Source of the DNA: Cylindrobasidium torrendii FP15055 ss-10
Lineage: Eukaryota; Basidiomycota; Agaricomycetes; Agaricales; Physalacriaceae
Assembly: GCA_000934385.1 (NCBI GenBank)
Contig: KN880443.1
Coordinates: 63,365-127,364, forward strand
Direction: 5' to 3'
Length of the DNA stretch: 64,000 nucleotides
The position numbers were made by a program, and so were the translations under genes. This document shows, piece after piece, positions 38,401 through 50,452 of the stretch. How positions within the stretch are numbered: the stretch's first letter is position 1; every line of letters starts with the position of its first letter. The notes under the pieces were generated by a model. That model had not been told where the DNA came from. It searched no databases and saw only the letters and a program-made list of their open reading frames with translations.

Positions 38401-38726
38401 AACTTCTGATCTACTCTCGCCGGCACGGTCAAATTGGGTTGCAGACATGCTGCGACGAGCAGCAGAATCATCGTAGTCACACAGTCGATCCAAGTACAAG
38501 GACATGGTTTTGTGAGTTGTGCTTAATGCGAAAGACGACGGGAAACTTATTTGGGAGGAGGGCACATCATGGTGGCAGATGATAATTATAGGGTTTGGGA
38601 AGGCTATTGTTGATAGGTTAGTCGAAACGAACAACCAGCATCGCTGCGACAGAATTCATGCAAATGAAGCGGACCAGAGAGTTCACGAATATAATCGCCG
38701 GGTGTAGGATACCATTGGGAAAGAAA
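35442..38726. other. Gene-poor stretch
   Basis: About 3.3 kb with only short unsupported ORFs on both strands. It contains an imperfect 32-nt direct repeat (35711-35742 and 35822-35853). No recognised domain, retroelement protein or RNA gene was found. Confidence 0.4.
35711..35853. repeat. Imperfect direct repeat, two 32-nt copies
   Basis: Copies at 35711-35742 and 35822-35853 share GGTTGCC at the left and ATCAAGCTGCG at the right, with about 26 of 32 positions identical, 111 bp apart. May be a remnant of a duplication. Confidence 0.6.
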
Positions 38727-39350
38727 CTAGGCTGCCGAAGCTTGTGAGGTCGCGTACATGGAGACATTGCCGCCGTTGGTGCGCGCAATAGTCTTACGGC
38801 GCGCTTTCTCGGCTCTTGAGCGCGGACGCTTGCCATCCTGCATGGCCGGACCCCAGCTGCATCGAAGGTGAGGACAGTCAACAAGTCGAGCTTGTAGACG
38901 CACCCTCTAATTTTCTTCTTTGGCGGTGGTTCGTGTGCGAAAACTGTTGTAGGCACACCCGCCTTGAATTTGGCCATACACCATAGGAGATATCTGGTTG
39001 GGTGTTGGAAAATGGATTGGAGGGTGAATATGGCACGCACCTGCGATCCCGAACGGCCAGCCCGTCTGCTTTAAAGTGCTTGCCACGCTTCGCCCACAGT
39101 GCCTCCCAGCTATCCACGGTCACCTTGGTGTCCAACTCGCGGCCGACAGCCTTCAGGAAGTCCTGGGGCGTTTTGATGTAGCCTAGTCGGATATTTTAGC
39201 GAAACTTCCTCGAATAACGGTCGGCGTACGCTGGAAAGTCGGAAGCTGGATTTGTTCGGCGCGGAAGGGTACGCCTGTTGAGAACGCGCGTGTCGCCGCC
39301 GAGAGACATTGCCGGCCGGCGCCAAGGTAGGACCAAAGGGCTGCGCTCAT
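38727..39350 (-). CDS. FYV4: Mitochondrial small-subunit ribosomal protein mS41 (FYV4, IGR motif)
   Basis: Four exons (39350-39230, 39182-39041, 38993-38904, 38856-38727) give 160 aa. The N terminus is a mitochondrial presequence (CLSAATRAFSTGVPFRAEQ). The IGR-domain core follows: YIKTPQDFLKAVGRELDTK, SWEALWAKRGKHFKADG, LAVRDRRYLLWCMAKFKAG. It continues with FAHEPPPKKKIRGWGPAMQD and a basic tail. This is the pattern of mS41/Fyv4, a component of the mitochondrial 37S subunit. The frame was chosen because it gives both the presequence and an exact join to the IGR exon. Divergent from the SAM carrier gene. Confidence 0.9.
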
Positions 39351-39392
39351 GATGGGACGGAAGGAGAAACGGAATAGTCATGTGACTGCTAC
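39351..39392. promoter_or_regulatory. 42-bp divergent promoter between mS41 and PET8
   Basis: Only 42 bp separate the two start codons, so core promoter elements and 5' leaders must overlap or lie within the opposite gene. No TATA box is visible. Confidence 0.6.
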
Positions 39393-40276
39393 ATGTCCTC
39401 ATCTCCGACCTTCGTGCACTCGCTCCTTGTGAGTGTTGGCCTGGCTGGCTGGCGAAGAAAATTGCGTTTACACTGAGCCACAGGCGGGCGGTGCCGCCGG
39501 AACGGCAGTCGATGTGCTTTTCTTCCCCATCGACACGATAAAGACGCGTCTGCAGTCCTCCCGCGGTTTCTTTGCCTCTGGCGGCTTCAAATCAATCTAC
39601 TCTGGCATTGGCTCAGTCGCCCTCGGCTCATCCCCCGGCGCTGCCACTTTCTTCGTCGTCTATGACTCCCTCAAAAAGACATTCAGCCAACACACGAGCA
39701 TGCCAGCACCGACCGTCCATCTCACGGCTGCATCCGTCGGCGAAGTGGCCGCCTGTCTGGTCCGGGTGCCCACCGAGGTCGTCAAGACGCGTACGCAGAC
39801 TGCCCAGTATTCGTCATCCTGGGCCGCACTGCGCGGAACATCGCTCAAAGGACTGTACCGCGGATTTGGCATCACAGTTTTCCGCGAAATACCCTTCACA
39901 TCCATCCAATTCCCATTGTACGAGTATCTAAAACAGCAGAATGTCATCCCATTTGCTCTATGCGGCGCTACCGCCGGGGGCACTGCTGCTGCACTCACCA
40001 CACCTTTGGACGTACTCAAGACGCGCATCATGCTCTCCAAAACGAAGGTGATCTCACATCCAATTTGCCAACCATCCTGTCCTCACACCACACTCGTAGA
40101 CGACTGTTCCTGCGGTGTGCGCAGAGATAATGAGAACAGGAGGACCCAAAGCCTTTTTCGCTGGTGTTATTCCTCGAACGATGTGGATATCAGCCGGAGG
40201 CGCCGTATTCCTTGGCGTGTACGAACTCGTCCACGCCTCGCTGGCACCCAAGGTTTTGCCCGACGATAGCGCTTAG
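39393..40276 (+). CDS. PET8: Mitochondrial S-adenosylmethionine carrier (SLC25A26/PET8)
   Basis: Three exons (39393-39428, 39484-40047, 40100-40276) give 258 aa with six helices in three carrier repeats. Signatures: FFPIDTIKTRLQSSRGF (PxD/ExxK/RxR) in repeat one, RVPTEVVKTRTQTA in repeat two and TTPLDVLKTRIMLSK in repeat three. The family-typical end VIPRTMWISAGGAVFLGVYE is also present. PIDTIKTRLQS and the RTMWISAGGAVFLG end are typical of SAM carriers, which import cytosolic S-adenosylmethionine into the matrix in exchange for S-adenosylhomocysteine. The start gives MSSSPTFVHSLLAGGAAG across the first intron. Confidence 0.92.
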
Positions 40277-42821
40277 GAATGGTCTGCCTAGTCAAACTAA
40301 CCTCCCCGGTTAGAGACCTGCACAGTTTTTCGTCGCCTAGGAGTACCTACGAGTAAAGACTGGATGAGGGGGACCTGTGGGGGGACTGAATTTTCTTGCT
40401 CATAGACAGAACATACATACTCACATGAGCAACCTTATGTGCTCCCATTGTGCTAAAGTTTCTGGCCATCCCCCGCTATAGGGCACTTGCGATGCTTTTG
40501 TGTCTAGCGGCCACAATGGAACTTGCTCTCAATGACTGCAGTACGTCCGCAGTCTTACGCATCAGAAAACCGTTGCTGCTCTTGAGGCCTTGAGCCTTGA
40601 AGACCCGCGGCTGCACATTCTCGAACCAGTTTGTTTTTAACCCTCTTCCATCCATTCTGTGTACTAAAACAAAAGTAGAGTGCTCAACATAGACGTGTAT
40701 GTATCATAATCAAGGGCCCGCCACGGCGCGGGGCGTAAAGTCGTAGACCCCAGCACTCGACGCTTCGCAAGTATGCCTACACGGAAGAGGCGCGGGCGCG
40801 CGGCGACAAAGGTCGATACACTTAGCTGGCGCGCAATAGTGTTCCATTTGGCCTGACGAACAGGGTGCTATATCCAGGTGCTGCGTCTCGGCGCCTAAGC
40901 GGTTGGAAAGTACAACAATAATCGTTGGGCCAGTGGTCAACTTTTGCGCGATGGCGGTGGTGCATCTATGTCGCCCTGAGGAGAGTATTAGAATCATTGA
41001 AATCTGAAGCGGAATGACAGTTCATACTATATGAGTGCGTATGGTACACGTCCTGGGCTCTCGAGTTCCTCGACAAGGTGAGCGGCTTCTACCTCACATT
41101 GTGAACGAAGGGTCAACAGTGCGAGATGTCTCTGCGTTTTTTCCACAGACTATCGTGGAAGAGGGGGTATGAAGGGATGCTATATATACTAATACATGTA
41201 CAACGCAAATTGGTTGACCCATAACGGCTGTTGGAGACCCAGGATCAGCGAAGCACAGTACGCAAGAGAAAAATACTCACCCTGCGGCCAATGCAAAAAG
41301 GAAAAGGGGCATAAGTAGAGGTCATACGTGAATCGTCCTAGCAGCATAAAAGATGTAAGTCCTTGCGTCCAGCGCGAGGGTATGGACCGACGTACCGCGC
41401 GCGCAGACTCATTCAAAGACAGGATTCCTGTTAAGGTCTTCCCCCACACAATGACTAAAACACTGATGAGTTCAACCACTACGTGAGAGGGCGAGCACGA
41501 CGTACGGGAGTGCTCGGTGGTTGTCGAGTTCATCTCATTGTACGGCGTCCAACCAAGGTTGATGTAACATCTTGTCCAGGCATATCAAATGATAGTTATA
41601 CGCCAAGCGTCCCATGAACAGTCGACATCAGCCCAGTCTCAAAGGGTACTGGGTGATCTCATCAGCATCAACCCACAACACAGGCAAGGAAGAACATACC
41701 AAGCTTGAACGTGAGTTCAGCGTACCGTCGTGCGTTTGGTTCGGCTACATAGTAGCCTTAAGCCCCGAAACGACGTCAACGTAGCACGACTTCTTCAGGG
41801 ATTTGGGAGAGGGGAGGCAGGCCATGTTGCGACATGGGTGGTAAGTAGAAGATTTAATATGGGAATACTCGGGTCCGTCGAGGCCAAGGAGATGCTTGAA
41901 GTGATAGAATTGAGAATTCGTTGGGAATGCACAAACGCAGACGAAATGCGAAAGGGAGCGGCGATGAAGATGAGGCTGTGGAGTCTACGCACCCGTTTCT
42001 CCAAATCAGAGCTCGACAAGGCGCATCAGAGGGCGCAGAGGCGGACAAGGTGGCGGCAGGAGACGTACCAGCAGCAAGCCTGAGTGTCGTGAAGACCTCT
42101 GCGCACCCTAGACGTTAGTGGCTCGGCATCGATAACAGAAGGGAGCAGCCACAGCCCACAAGGATGAGGAAGTGGGAGTGGGGGAGAAGGATGGAAGAAA
42201 TGCCTGGGTCCTCAACAGCCTTTATTGTGTTGGAACTCAGCCAAAAGGGGATATAATGCATATCATGATTTCGCGGCAACCAATGGCGAGAACACAAGCA
42301 CACTGAGGGCAGCAGAATTCGGGAAGTGTTTGGGCCACTCACAGCTACACAAACGGAGTTTCTATTTGGGACGCCTGATTATTAGAATGGACACTTCGAA
42401 ATGATGGTTATGCAGGGTTTGAAGGCATAATCCCGGTCATTCCACGCCTCAAATCTTCAGTCACAGGCTGAAATCGGTCGTCGATATTTGATACATCCTA
42501 GTAAGCTAGTACTTACGTTCCTCGAGGCCGATCATTGATCGCACTCTGCATTGTTCTAACTTCTGCGACTTGGCAAGTTTAAGTTAGTATTCAAGTCACG
42601 ATCGCAAGGTGTCAAACGACGAGGACATTGGAATGTAGAATATATGCGAGTAAGTTACTGGTTGAGCTCGACAGCCGTGATGGGGAGCGTCGGCCATCTG
42701 ACTACTCAGTAATGTCAGCATGACAAAGCTGAGACTGGTGTATATAAGCACGTAACTAGTTCGAACTCTTCTGCGAACGCCCATCTCGACGGCTCATTTC
42801 GACTGATCACCAACCTTCACG
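40277..42821. other. Gene-poor stretch, possible membrane-protein remnant
   Basis: About 2.5 kb without a supported gene. The minus ORF 41189-41533 has a hydrophobic part (VVELISVLVIVWGKTLTGIL) reminiscent of multi-TM basidiomycete proteins, but flanking exons could not be found. The right end is the promoter of the DUF427 gene. Confidence 0.35.
42741..42747 (+). promoter_or_regulatory. TATA box of the DUF427 gene
   Basis: TATATAA 81 bp upstream of the ATG at 42822, with a pyrimidine-rich leader after it. Confidence 0.5.
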
Positions 42822-43209
42822 ATGCCCAAAGTAACGCTTAATGGAACAGTCCTTGCGGAGTCTGCCAACACAGTCGTCATCGAAGGCAACCACTACTTCC
42901 CGCCTGACAGCATTATCAAGGGCCTTTTCTCCAAATCGGATACCCAGACTTCCTGCCCATGGAAGGGAGTAGCGTCGTACTACAACGCCGAGGTCGACGG
43001 AAAGACCGTCAATGACATCGCTTGGTAAGGGCGGCGATTGAATGTGGCTTTTGGGCCCGACTCATCAATTTCAGGTTTTACCCAACACCCAAGGAGAAAG
43101 CTAAATCTATTGCAGATCATGTTGCTTTCTATAAGGTTGGATGGCTGTCTTTTCACACCTGCAGCGCACTCATGTCACACATCAGAACAAGGTTACTATC
43201 GACGATTGA
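42822..43209 (+). CDS. DUF427 domain protein
   Basis: Three exons (42822-43024, 43075-43135, 43186-43209) give 95 aa. The sequence shows the DUF427 pattern: VVIEGNHYFPPDSIIKGLF, then SCPWKGVASYYNAEVDGKT, then FYPTPKEKAKSIADHVAFYK and NKVTIDD at the end. This is a small, cytosolic, widespread single-domain family of unknown biochemical role. The last exon is only 24 nt but restores the conserved ending. It lies tail to tail with BMS1, 139 bp apart. Confidence 0.92.
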
Positions 43210-43348
43210 TAGTTCATGTCAGTCATTGACACAAATAAAATTGTCGAAGAATAGTGCGCCGACCTCTGTGATGGCCAAAATAACTGTCCAGAATGAAAAT
43301 GAAGACTGCATGTACACACAATAAATCATAGTAGAGATACAACAGACA

Positions 43349-46300
43349 CTACGTTTTCCTCTTCTTTCTGGAGCGGCCTTCGTCCATGTCCTCCTGACGC
43401 TTGGCCTTTTGTCCTGCCATTCGCATGTGTTCTTTCCGCTTCTCCTTGTCCTTTTCGCCCCGTTTCTCGTCTTCCTTCGCCACTTTCTTCTTGTGTTCTT
43501 CCCTCTTCTCCGCCTTCTTCTGACTTCTTTTCGCTACCTGATCCTTCCGCAGCGCGCGCAATTGCTGCATCAATGCCACTGCCCTTTTCTCCTCAGGCTC
43601 CATCACGACCGCGCGCTTTTGCATGTACGTTGGCTTCTTCTGCGGCGCCATTTGATGCGGCTTAGAGGCGAATGGCAGCTGGGCTTGAAGTTTCTTGGGC
43701 ACTACGAGAGGGTTGAACCGCCGTGGAGCACGCTCGACTTTTTTGTACTGCGAGTCGGCATTGACAGGCGTCTTCAAGCCCTCTTCCCGTCTGACCTGAC
43801 CTGTCAAACGCATCCCAGCCCAACGACCCTTATCCGAGAGTAGCAGAGAAGTAACCGGGTTGTAGAATTTACGTGGTTGGATGGAATACCAGGCGCGAAG
43901 GAATACGATATCTATTCGACGTCAGTGAGCTCTACACGAAAACCAGGAGGAAGTACACGTACCACTCTTTAAGATCTTGTCCTCGAAGGTGGCACGGAAA
44001 GCGCCATCCTGTTTGGATAATGCCTTCTTGACCTGCCCACGGATCCCAGACACCGTCTTGATGTTTGCTCCTTCGAATTTGGCCACCTCCAGAGCCGTGG
44101 TGAACATATCCCGGATGAACGCCGTGTTCTTGTATATCTTGTATGGCACACCGGTCAACTTGAGCTTTTTCACGATCTTCACAGAGCGGTCGATGTCAAG
44201 TACGACGCCGGTGGCAGAGACGCGGAATCCGGGGGTCTCGGCGGAAAGAGAGTTGAAGGTGCAGAAGCCCGTATTTGGGACCGCCACGGGCCCATAGAAC
44301 GTTGCATAACAATGAGTATGTTCGGGGGTGTACTTGAGCATGCGCATGCGAATAGAGTGGTCGTCGAGCGAGTAGATGGGGACGCTCTGGAACCGCCGCC
44401 AGCCAAGGGAGAAGATGAGAGGGTCGTTTGTTTTGAGTGTACGGGTATACCAGCGGTGGCGCTTGATGCGTACTTGGACGAACCCGAAGCGTTGTTCCGC
44501 AGGCAAAAGGCCTCCAACAACAATGGGATAATGGGGGTCGAAATTCTCAATCATTTCTGAAGGGACGTCAGTCAGTTCAATACGGACGTATTGACCTGGC
44601 CTGTAGCCTTCGACCAGCGCACGAGACTCGGCATCTACGCCCTCGAACTCTTGCCGGTTAAGCTGCAGTTGGCGGGCCATTTCATCCTTCTTCTCGTCAT
44701 AGAAGTCCATCTTGGACGCTTCAGGATCGTCGTACTGTTCATCGAACTTGCGCTTGAGTGCCTCTTTCTTGGCTGCCAGTGCCGCAGCTCGTGTAGATTC
44801 TGTCGAGTCCGCAGGAGCTTGTGCATCTCCCTCCGCATCTTCACCGTCTAATTCGCCCTCTGAATCTTCGTACTTGCCGTCCTCGTCCACATAATTCTCG
44901 GCTCCGGTCACTGGGCCAACATCGCCAGTGATGAACAACCCGCGGATCGAGTCCAATAGGTCGTCGTCTTCCCACCGCGAAAGACTGTCTGCTGACAGAG
45001 GCTCTTTCGTCCTATCCAACTCTAGGTTTTCCGCTGTCCCATCGGCTGTCTGGACACGGAAAAGGTCGTCGTCGTCTTCGTCGCCTCCATCAACCTCATC
45101 CACCAGTGATGCTGATGGGTCGTACGAAAGAACAGCTTCAGGAGTCATGGTCGAGTTGTATATCAACCTAGTCCAATCCTTCTTCCGGCGTGTCCGTGAT
45201 AATGATGTCTGTGCCCTCTCCGCGAGATTGGCCTTCCACTGTGGCATGTCATCGTCTTCGTCCATTGCGTCCTCGGACTCCTCGTCACTTGGAATGTGAT
45301 GGTCTTCCTCCCCGTGTAACCGCACCCGCCGGCTTCCCACTGCCGGGTCTTCGTCTTCGTCTTCATCACCCAGGTCAGAGTCACTGTCGGCGTATTCGAC
45401 ATCGCCTCGTTTAGTTTTGGCGGCTGACGGGAACGCGCGGGTGATGCTGCGTTTTGCTGACCGGCCAGTATTTCTAGGGTCTTGGGACACGTCTACAAAC
45501 GTATCCTCATCTTCCTCAGCATCAGACTCCTCTGCAGAGTCGTCCTCGTCTTCGTCACTGCCACCTTCGAAGCCCTCATCATCCTCGTCTTCGTCGTCAA
45601 GAGTTTTGGCACTGGTGGATGGCGCGGAGAGATGTGATTTGGAAGAACCAAAGAGACGGATATTACTCTGAGCGACTGCATCTTCGAGTGTGGCGGACGC
45701 GTCTTGCATGTCCATAACCATTTGCTCCCCTTCGCCTTGCGGAACTGAAACAAAGTCAGAGGACAGTATGGAGCTATAGATGTATCCACATACCATCTGC
45801 GTTTCCACGAGAGAAACTACCGGGAACGTTGATCCAGACCGCGTCCTTGTCGTACATAACGCCGCCAATGTCACTCATGGGAGCATGTACAAGGAGTTTC
45901 TTCTTTTCGCTGAGCTTGCGCCGTTTCTCCGAATCAGCGTCAGGAAGTGGACAGGGATCTCCAAGGATAGAGACTTTGTTCATGTCGAGATCACCGACAC
46001 CAGGGATGTGGACTTTCGTGCCCATTCGCAGGTTTGTGCCGCGGATGTAGCCATAGACAGTGACGGTGCGGTCGCATTTCCCTTTGGACTGTCGAATTTG
46101 CTCGCGGGGGGTCAAATCCTCAATACGGTCGGCCAGTAGGTAAGGGTGGGTGTTGCGGAAAACGAGTGGACGAAATTTCATAGTGCCGACAAAGCGGGAG
46201 AGGTTCAGAATTTCAGAGTCGGGGTAGCGGCCATTTAAAACCCCAGACAAGTAGAAGAGTTTTGCGCCTTGGTAGATTTCTGTCCAAAAGCGCTTTTTCA

Positions 46301-46978
46301 AAGCTTTCTTGGTGTCCTTGAGCGTCGCAGCCTTCTTGATGAGGTCCAAGTGCGTCAGGATGCCAATGACCTTTGGGAAACCATGCGATTGCAGAACATT
46401 CAGGAACTCGAATGCCTCCTAAACAAATAGTTAGATTGGGGATAGATGGGCAGGCAATGTCCACTTTCCATCTCAAATCCAAAGGACCCGTCGATCATGA
46501 GCAGGACGAGGTCAGCAATTTTGCCAATGTCAATCATACTATTGAGGTCGTTGTTGCATTCGATGAACGTTAGACGCTTCTTCTTTCCAGCCACAACTGT
46601 GATAGGGCCCTTGGCCTCAGAGAGGGTTTGCTTGGTGTACCGACGAACGAGGCTCTTGAGTAGTGTGGTCTTGCCAACCCCTGGGGGCCCTACAATAGCG
46701 ACAACGACCGGCGGAGGTTCGTCATCAGGTGTTCGGTTTACGAGAGGGACATGCAGACGCGTCTGGTCCCTCTCTACGTTGCGACGGCCTTGTCTATCGG
46801 CCTTGCGACCAGATTTAAACGCAAATGCCTGTGCACATTAGTTTATGGACAAGATGATTTGAGAATGACGCACCTTTTCGTTGAATCCCTGCTGTTTCTC
46901 TTTGCCCTTCTCTTTCTTTTTCTCTGCCTTTCCGCCAGACTGTGAAGGCCGATGCGCCTTGTGCGCATGATCGTCCAT
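43349..46978 (-). CDS. BMS1: BMS1 ribosome-biogenesis GTPase
   Basis: About five exons on the minus strand, some 1,130 aa, the usual Bms1 length. After a basic start ([20 protein letters not shown]) comes the P-loop [19 protein letters not shown], then [18 protein letters not shown] and [10 protein letters not shown] of the GTPase domain. A translation-factor-like domain has [16 protein letters not shown] and [20 protein letters not shown] very acidic middle region follows ([18 protein letters not shown]). The conserved C-terminal Bms1/Tsr1 domain includes [20 protein letters not shown] and [13 protein letters not shown]. The end is a Lys-rich nucleolar-type tail (GRSRKKRKT). Bms1 is a nucleolar GTPase that with Rcl1 supports 18S pre-rRNA processing in the SSU processome. 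Confidence 0.95.
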
Positions 46979-47166
46979 GATGGAGAGTAGAAATTTTAGG
47001 GTTAGTGAGGCTAGGGTTTGTGGCGGACACGGCGCACGTGACCCTCCCGCGTTCAGAAGTTGATCACGTTTTGTTAATTCGGTCCGGTTTTGCTCTTCCC
47101 TACCATCACCACCCCGCCGTTTCTCACCCTTGCGATACCAGAGACCGCCTGCCGCAGCCCCGCCTA
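46979..47166. promoter_or_regulatory. Divergent promoter, BMS1 / Cep57-like gene
   Basis: 188 bp between start codons; a pyrimidine-rich stretch with CCCTACC-type motifs and no TATA box. Likely a shared housekeeping promoter. Confidence 0.5.
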
Positions 47167-50100
47167 ATGTCCCGCCATAACCGTCACCGTTCGCCCAAGG
47201 CAGGCGGCGTCCTCGACCTCACCATCCGCGGCGACAGGCTGGAGCACGAACGGATCCAACTAGAGCACAATCTACAGAATACCGACCTTTCTCTCCGTCT
47301 CTCCTCTCAGGACGATGACAGCGTTGAATACCCGCGGCACACCTCAAATCAAGATTCATTCCCCGAATTTCGGTCCTTTATCAACCGCTCGCGAGACTTC
47401 GATGACAGCGACATGCACCATGCATGGTCATACCGCACGATGGAAGAGGACGACAGCAACGCCATAGACCCTTACGGCCAGAGCGTCTCCACCGCTGCCC
47501 ACCATGCCAGTGGCTTGACGCTCACGGCGGGCCTTGGTGGTAGGAACAGGCGCGACGTCAGTCTCAGTGGTGCCGAATTTGACCCTGAGCGCCCACTTGG
47601 CGACCTTGTCAATGGACTCGATAGCAAGCTCAGCATTTTCGATGCCGACCCGTCCCGTTCCCGTTATACAGTACGATGCCTCATGTTGTTCGATTTTACA
47701 TGCTGATCGCGGACTAGGCTCCCCACCAGAATTTGACCTTCGACCCCCTCGTAGTGGATGACTCTGCCGAACTGGACGAGATCCTGGAGTCGGGACGTGT
47801 ACAGGCGCAAAATCGATCCGTTCGCCTACAGTCTCACCATTCATCGTCGTCTTCCGATTCCGAGGCACCAAATTCACCACGCCCAAAAATATCTGACGCA
47901 CTCAGGCGCGTCTCCTTCTCCCCCAAGAGGCCTCGTTCCCCTCGGATAGCCTCTGCACAACTCCCTGGCCCAAGTACCCGCGTAGCACCCTCTCCCCTGC
48001 GACGCGGTGGTCCAACACTATTCATAGATGAAGAAGACATTCCTACTCCAAAGCCACAACGTACTAGACCACCCATGAACCAGACCCCCCATCCTCTCGT
48101 AAGGGTACAACCGGCCACGCCATCCTCTGCAACCTCCAAATTCACCAAGATGGCCAAAGGTCTCACTAGGGATCTGGAAGAAGAGGTTGACCGGACGCGG
48201 CGAAATGGACGCGAACAGTCGTTCGATGACCGACCGAGGGCAACACCCCGCAAGAGCTCAATGAAGCAACAGCCATTCGCCGGCAACGTCTCCAAGAGCA
48301 GGCTCTTCCTCCCAGATGTCACTGGCCTTACCAGCGCGGTAGAATCCCCACGCAAAGGTGGTTTAGGTCACTATCCATTCAATGCTTCCAAAGAGGCTCG
48401 CGAAAATGATGGTGCGCTTCTTATTCGATGGTAATACTCATCCATACTGATACTGTCTCAGCGCGTCTGCTCTCTGCCATCAGCGCAGTGCAGTCCAAAC
48501 TCAGACAACTCGAAGACGAAAACGGAGTCAGCCGTCGACGGGTACGCGAGCTCGAGCACGAACTGGAGTTGTGTAAGATCGAGGTCGCTCGTGAGCGGTC
48601 CTTCCTCATTCAGCGCGAAGAAATGGTAGAACAGCAGCAGAGAGAGCAGGAAGCGGAAGACCACCGTCGCCGCAAGGGTAAGGGCAAGGCTAAAGCCCGT
48701 GAACTCTCGATGTATAACGAAGACTCTTCGCGTTATCAGGAAATCGTTGAGGAAAAGAAAGGTACCGTCCAACTGTCTTCGAACCGATTTTTGCGGCCAA
48801 CTCTACTACAGCTCTCGAGGCGCTCGTCAAGTCACTTCGCTCTCACTTGTCTCGTCTCACGAACGAGCTCTCTTCACATCAGTCGCTGCTGACGGAACTT
48901 CGAAACCTCCGCGAATCTGACCACAAAGCTCTGAAGGAAAAGTCGACCGAGGTCGATCGTCTCCGCCAAGACGTCGAGCGACTTGCTGGTGAAATTGAAG
49001 TCCTCCGCGATGTTGTCGAAGAGGGCCTCAAGGAGCGCCGCCATGCAAGGGAGAACTCGACTCGCACAAGTGAAGCGAGTGCGGCCCCAGAGCTAGAGCA
49101 TGGATTTGAGGAGGAACCAGCGCAGGAGCAAGATATGGAAAATGACCGGGAAGCCGAGAACAGGCTTTCAGAGATGCACTCTCATGCAGACGACAGCTCA
49201 TCTGAGAGTGAGGCGGAGGTTGTATCGATGGAGCAGCCACCACGAGCAAACCCTCGGGCAGACAAGACCGTGGCTACCGCTGGATCTGGATCGATGCGCC
49301 AAAGCCAAAGTCGCTTCATTGATGATGACGAACTTGAGCAGATATCGGCAGATGTCGACGAGCGCCGTTCGCGGAGCATGTCCCAGGCTCAGGACGAGCA
49401 CGACCGCAGTGTATCGCAGATCCAAAGCGAGCGTTCTCGAAACATCTCGCAAATGCAGAATGAGCGTTCGCGCAATATGCCTCAAATGCAGAACGAGCAT
49501 TCGCGCAGCATGGCCCAGGCGGCGAGTGAGCGTTCACGGTCTCAATCGCCACCCCAGTTTGATCCTATATCTGTGATTGAACGCCAACATTCCTTGGAGG
49601 TTCAGCAGGATGACCTGGAGGAAGACGAGGAAGTTGAGGCACGACGCATGGCATCTCCGCTTCCACCGCGCCAGCGTGCTGGTCCTAGTCAACAACCAGC
49701 ACGACCGGCCGCGCCTACCCCTGGCCATGCGAAACGCTCTCGTCGTCATTATCAGCAACAGCAGGACCCGGAAGAGTCAGCATTTCCCCAAATTCGCGGT
49801 GCAAAGTTGGAGAAATTATTCTTCAGTGCGCCCGACCACAACGCGAAGACGTGCACGGTCTGCTGCAAACAAAGACGGAACGACCGGGATGACGAGGCTC
49901 CCAGAACCTGGCTGCCAAGTCATCTGGGCAAGGGCATCCATCGGGCGGAAGATACGTTCGCAGACAGTGACGGAGAAGACGACGAGGGCTTCGAGGAGGG
50001 GTCTGTGGATGTTGACGAGGAGTTGCTGCTCAGGCAGGCTGCAGGGAAGCTGCCTTTCTCAACGAATAATGGGACACCGCCGCAGACAGTCTTGATGAAG

Positions 50101-50452
50101 GTGATCCGGGAGCTCGAAGACGATTTCACACACTACAAGGGGTACGTTTTAAATTCTCTATCATCATGCACCGCCTGACCACGATTGTAGTGTGTGGATT
50201 GAGCTTGCAGACCAATACAAAATCATGGATGCGGTGTCGAACGTTCCGAAGAGAAAGTTGGTAGAGAGGCATATGCGGGAGGTGCAGGACATCCTAGAGC
50301 AAAAGGTGCGCACCCTCTTTCTCGGATGTCCTTTGCTAACACACAGTCTATAGGCCGACCAAATTGTCAATCTGTACGACTTGTTGACATTCAAGGACAA
50401 GCCGCTGCCGTCTGGGCCTGGCAAGATGAAGCGTACGGCCACCGTGGCATGA
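47167..50452 (+). CDS. Cep57/Ppc89-like spindle pole body protein
   Basis: Multi-exon gene of roughly 950 aa. The N-terminal third is Ser/Pro-rich and likely disordered (SFSPKRPRSPRIASAQLPGP). A central coiled coil follows (SAISAVQSKLRQLEDENG, RVRELEHELELCKIEVARE, LKEKSTEVDRLRQDVERLAG). A short 11-residue tandem repeat is next, then KLEKLFFSAPDHNAKTCTVC. The C-terminal domain (VLMKVIRELEDDFTHYKG spliced to VWIELADQYKIMDAVSN, then EVQDILEQKADQIVNLYDLL) matches the microtubule-binding Cep57-type domain found in fission yeast Ppc89-like proteins. A role at the spindle pole body or microtubule organising centre is inferred. It shares a promoter with BMS1. Confidence 0.85.
49366..49530 (+). repeat. 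Coding 33-bp minisatellite in the Cep57-like gene
   Basis: Five units of about 11 residues: RSRSMSQAQDE, DRSVSQIQSE, RSRNISQMQNE, RSRNMPQMQNE, HSRSMAQAASE. The three at 49432-49530 are exactly 33 bp each. Copy number is likely to vary between strains. Confidence 0.85.

Noticed and set aside
41189..41533. Minus-strand hydrophobic ORF resembling a multi-TM membrane protein
   Set aside because: Only one fragment fits; no neighbouring exons in frame were found.
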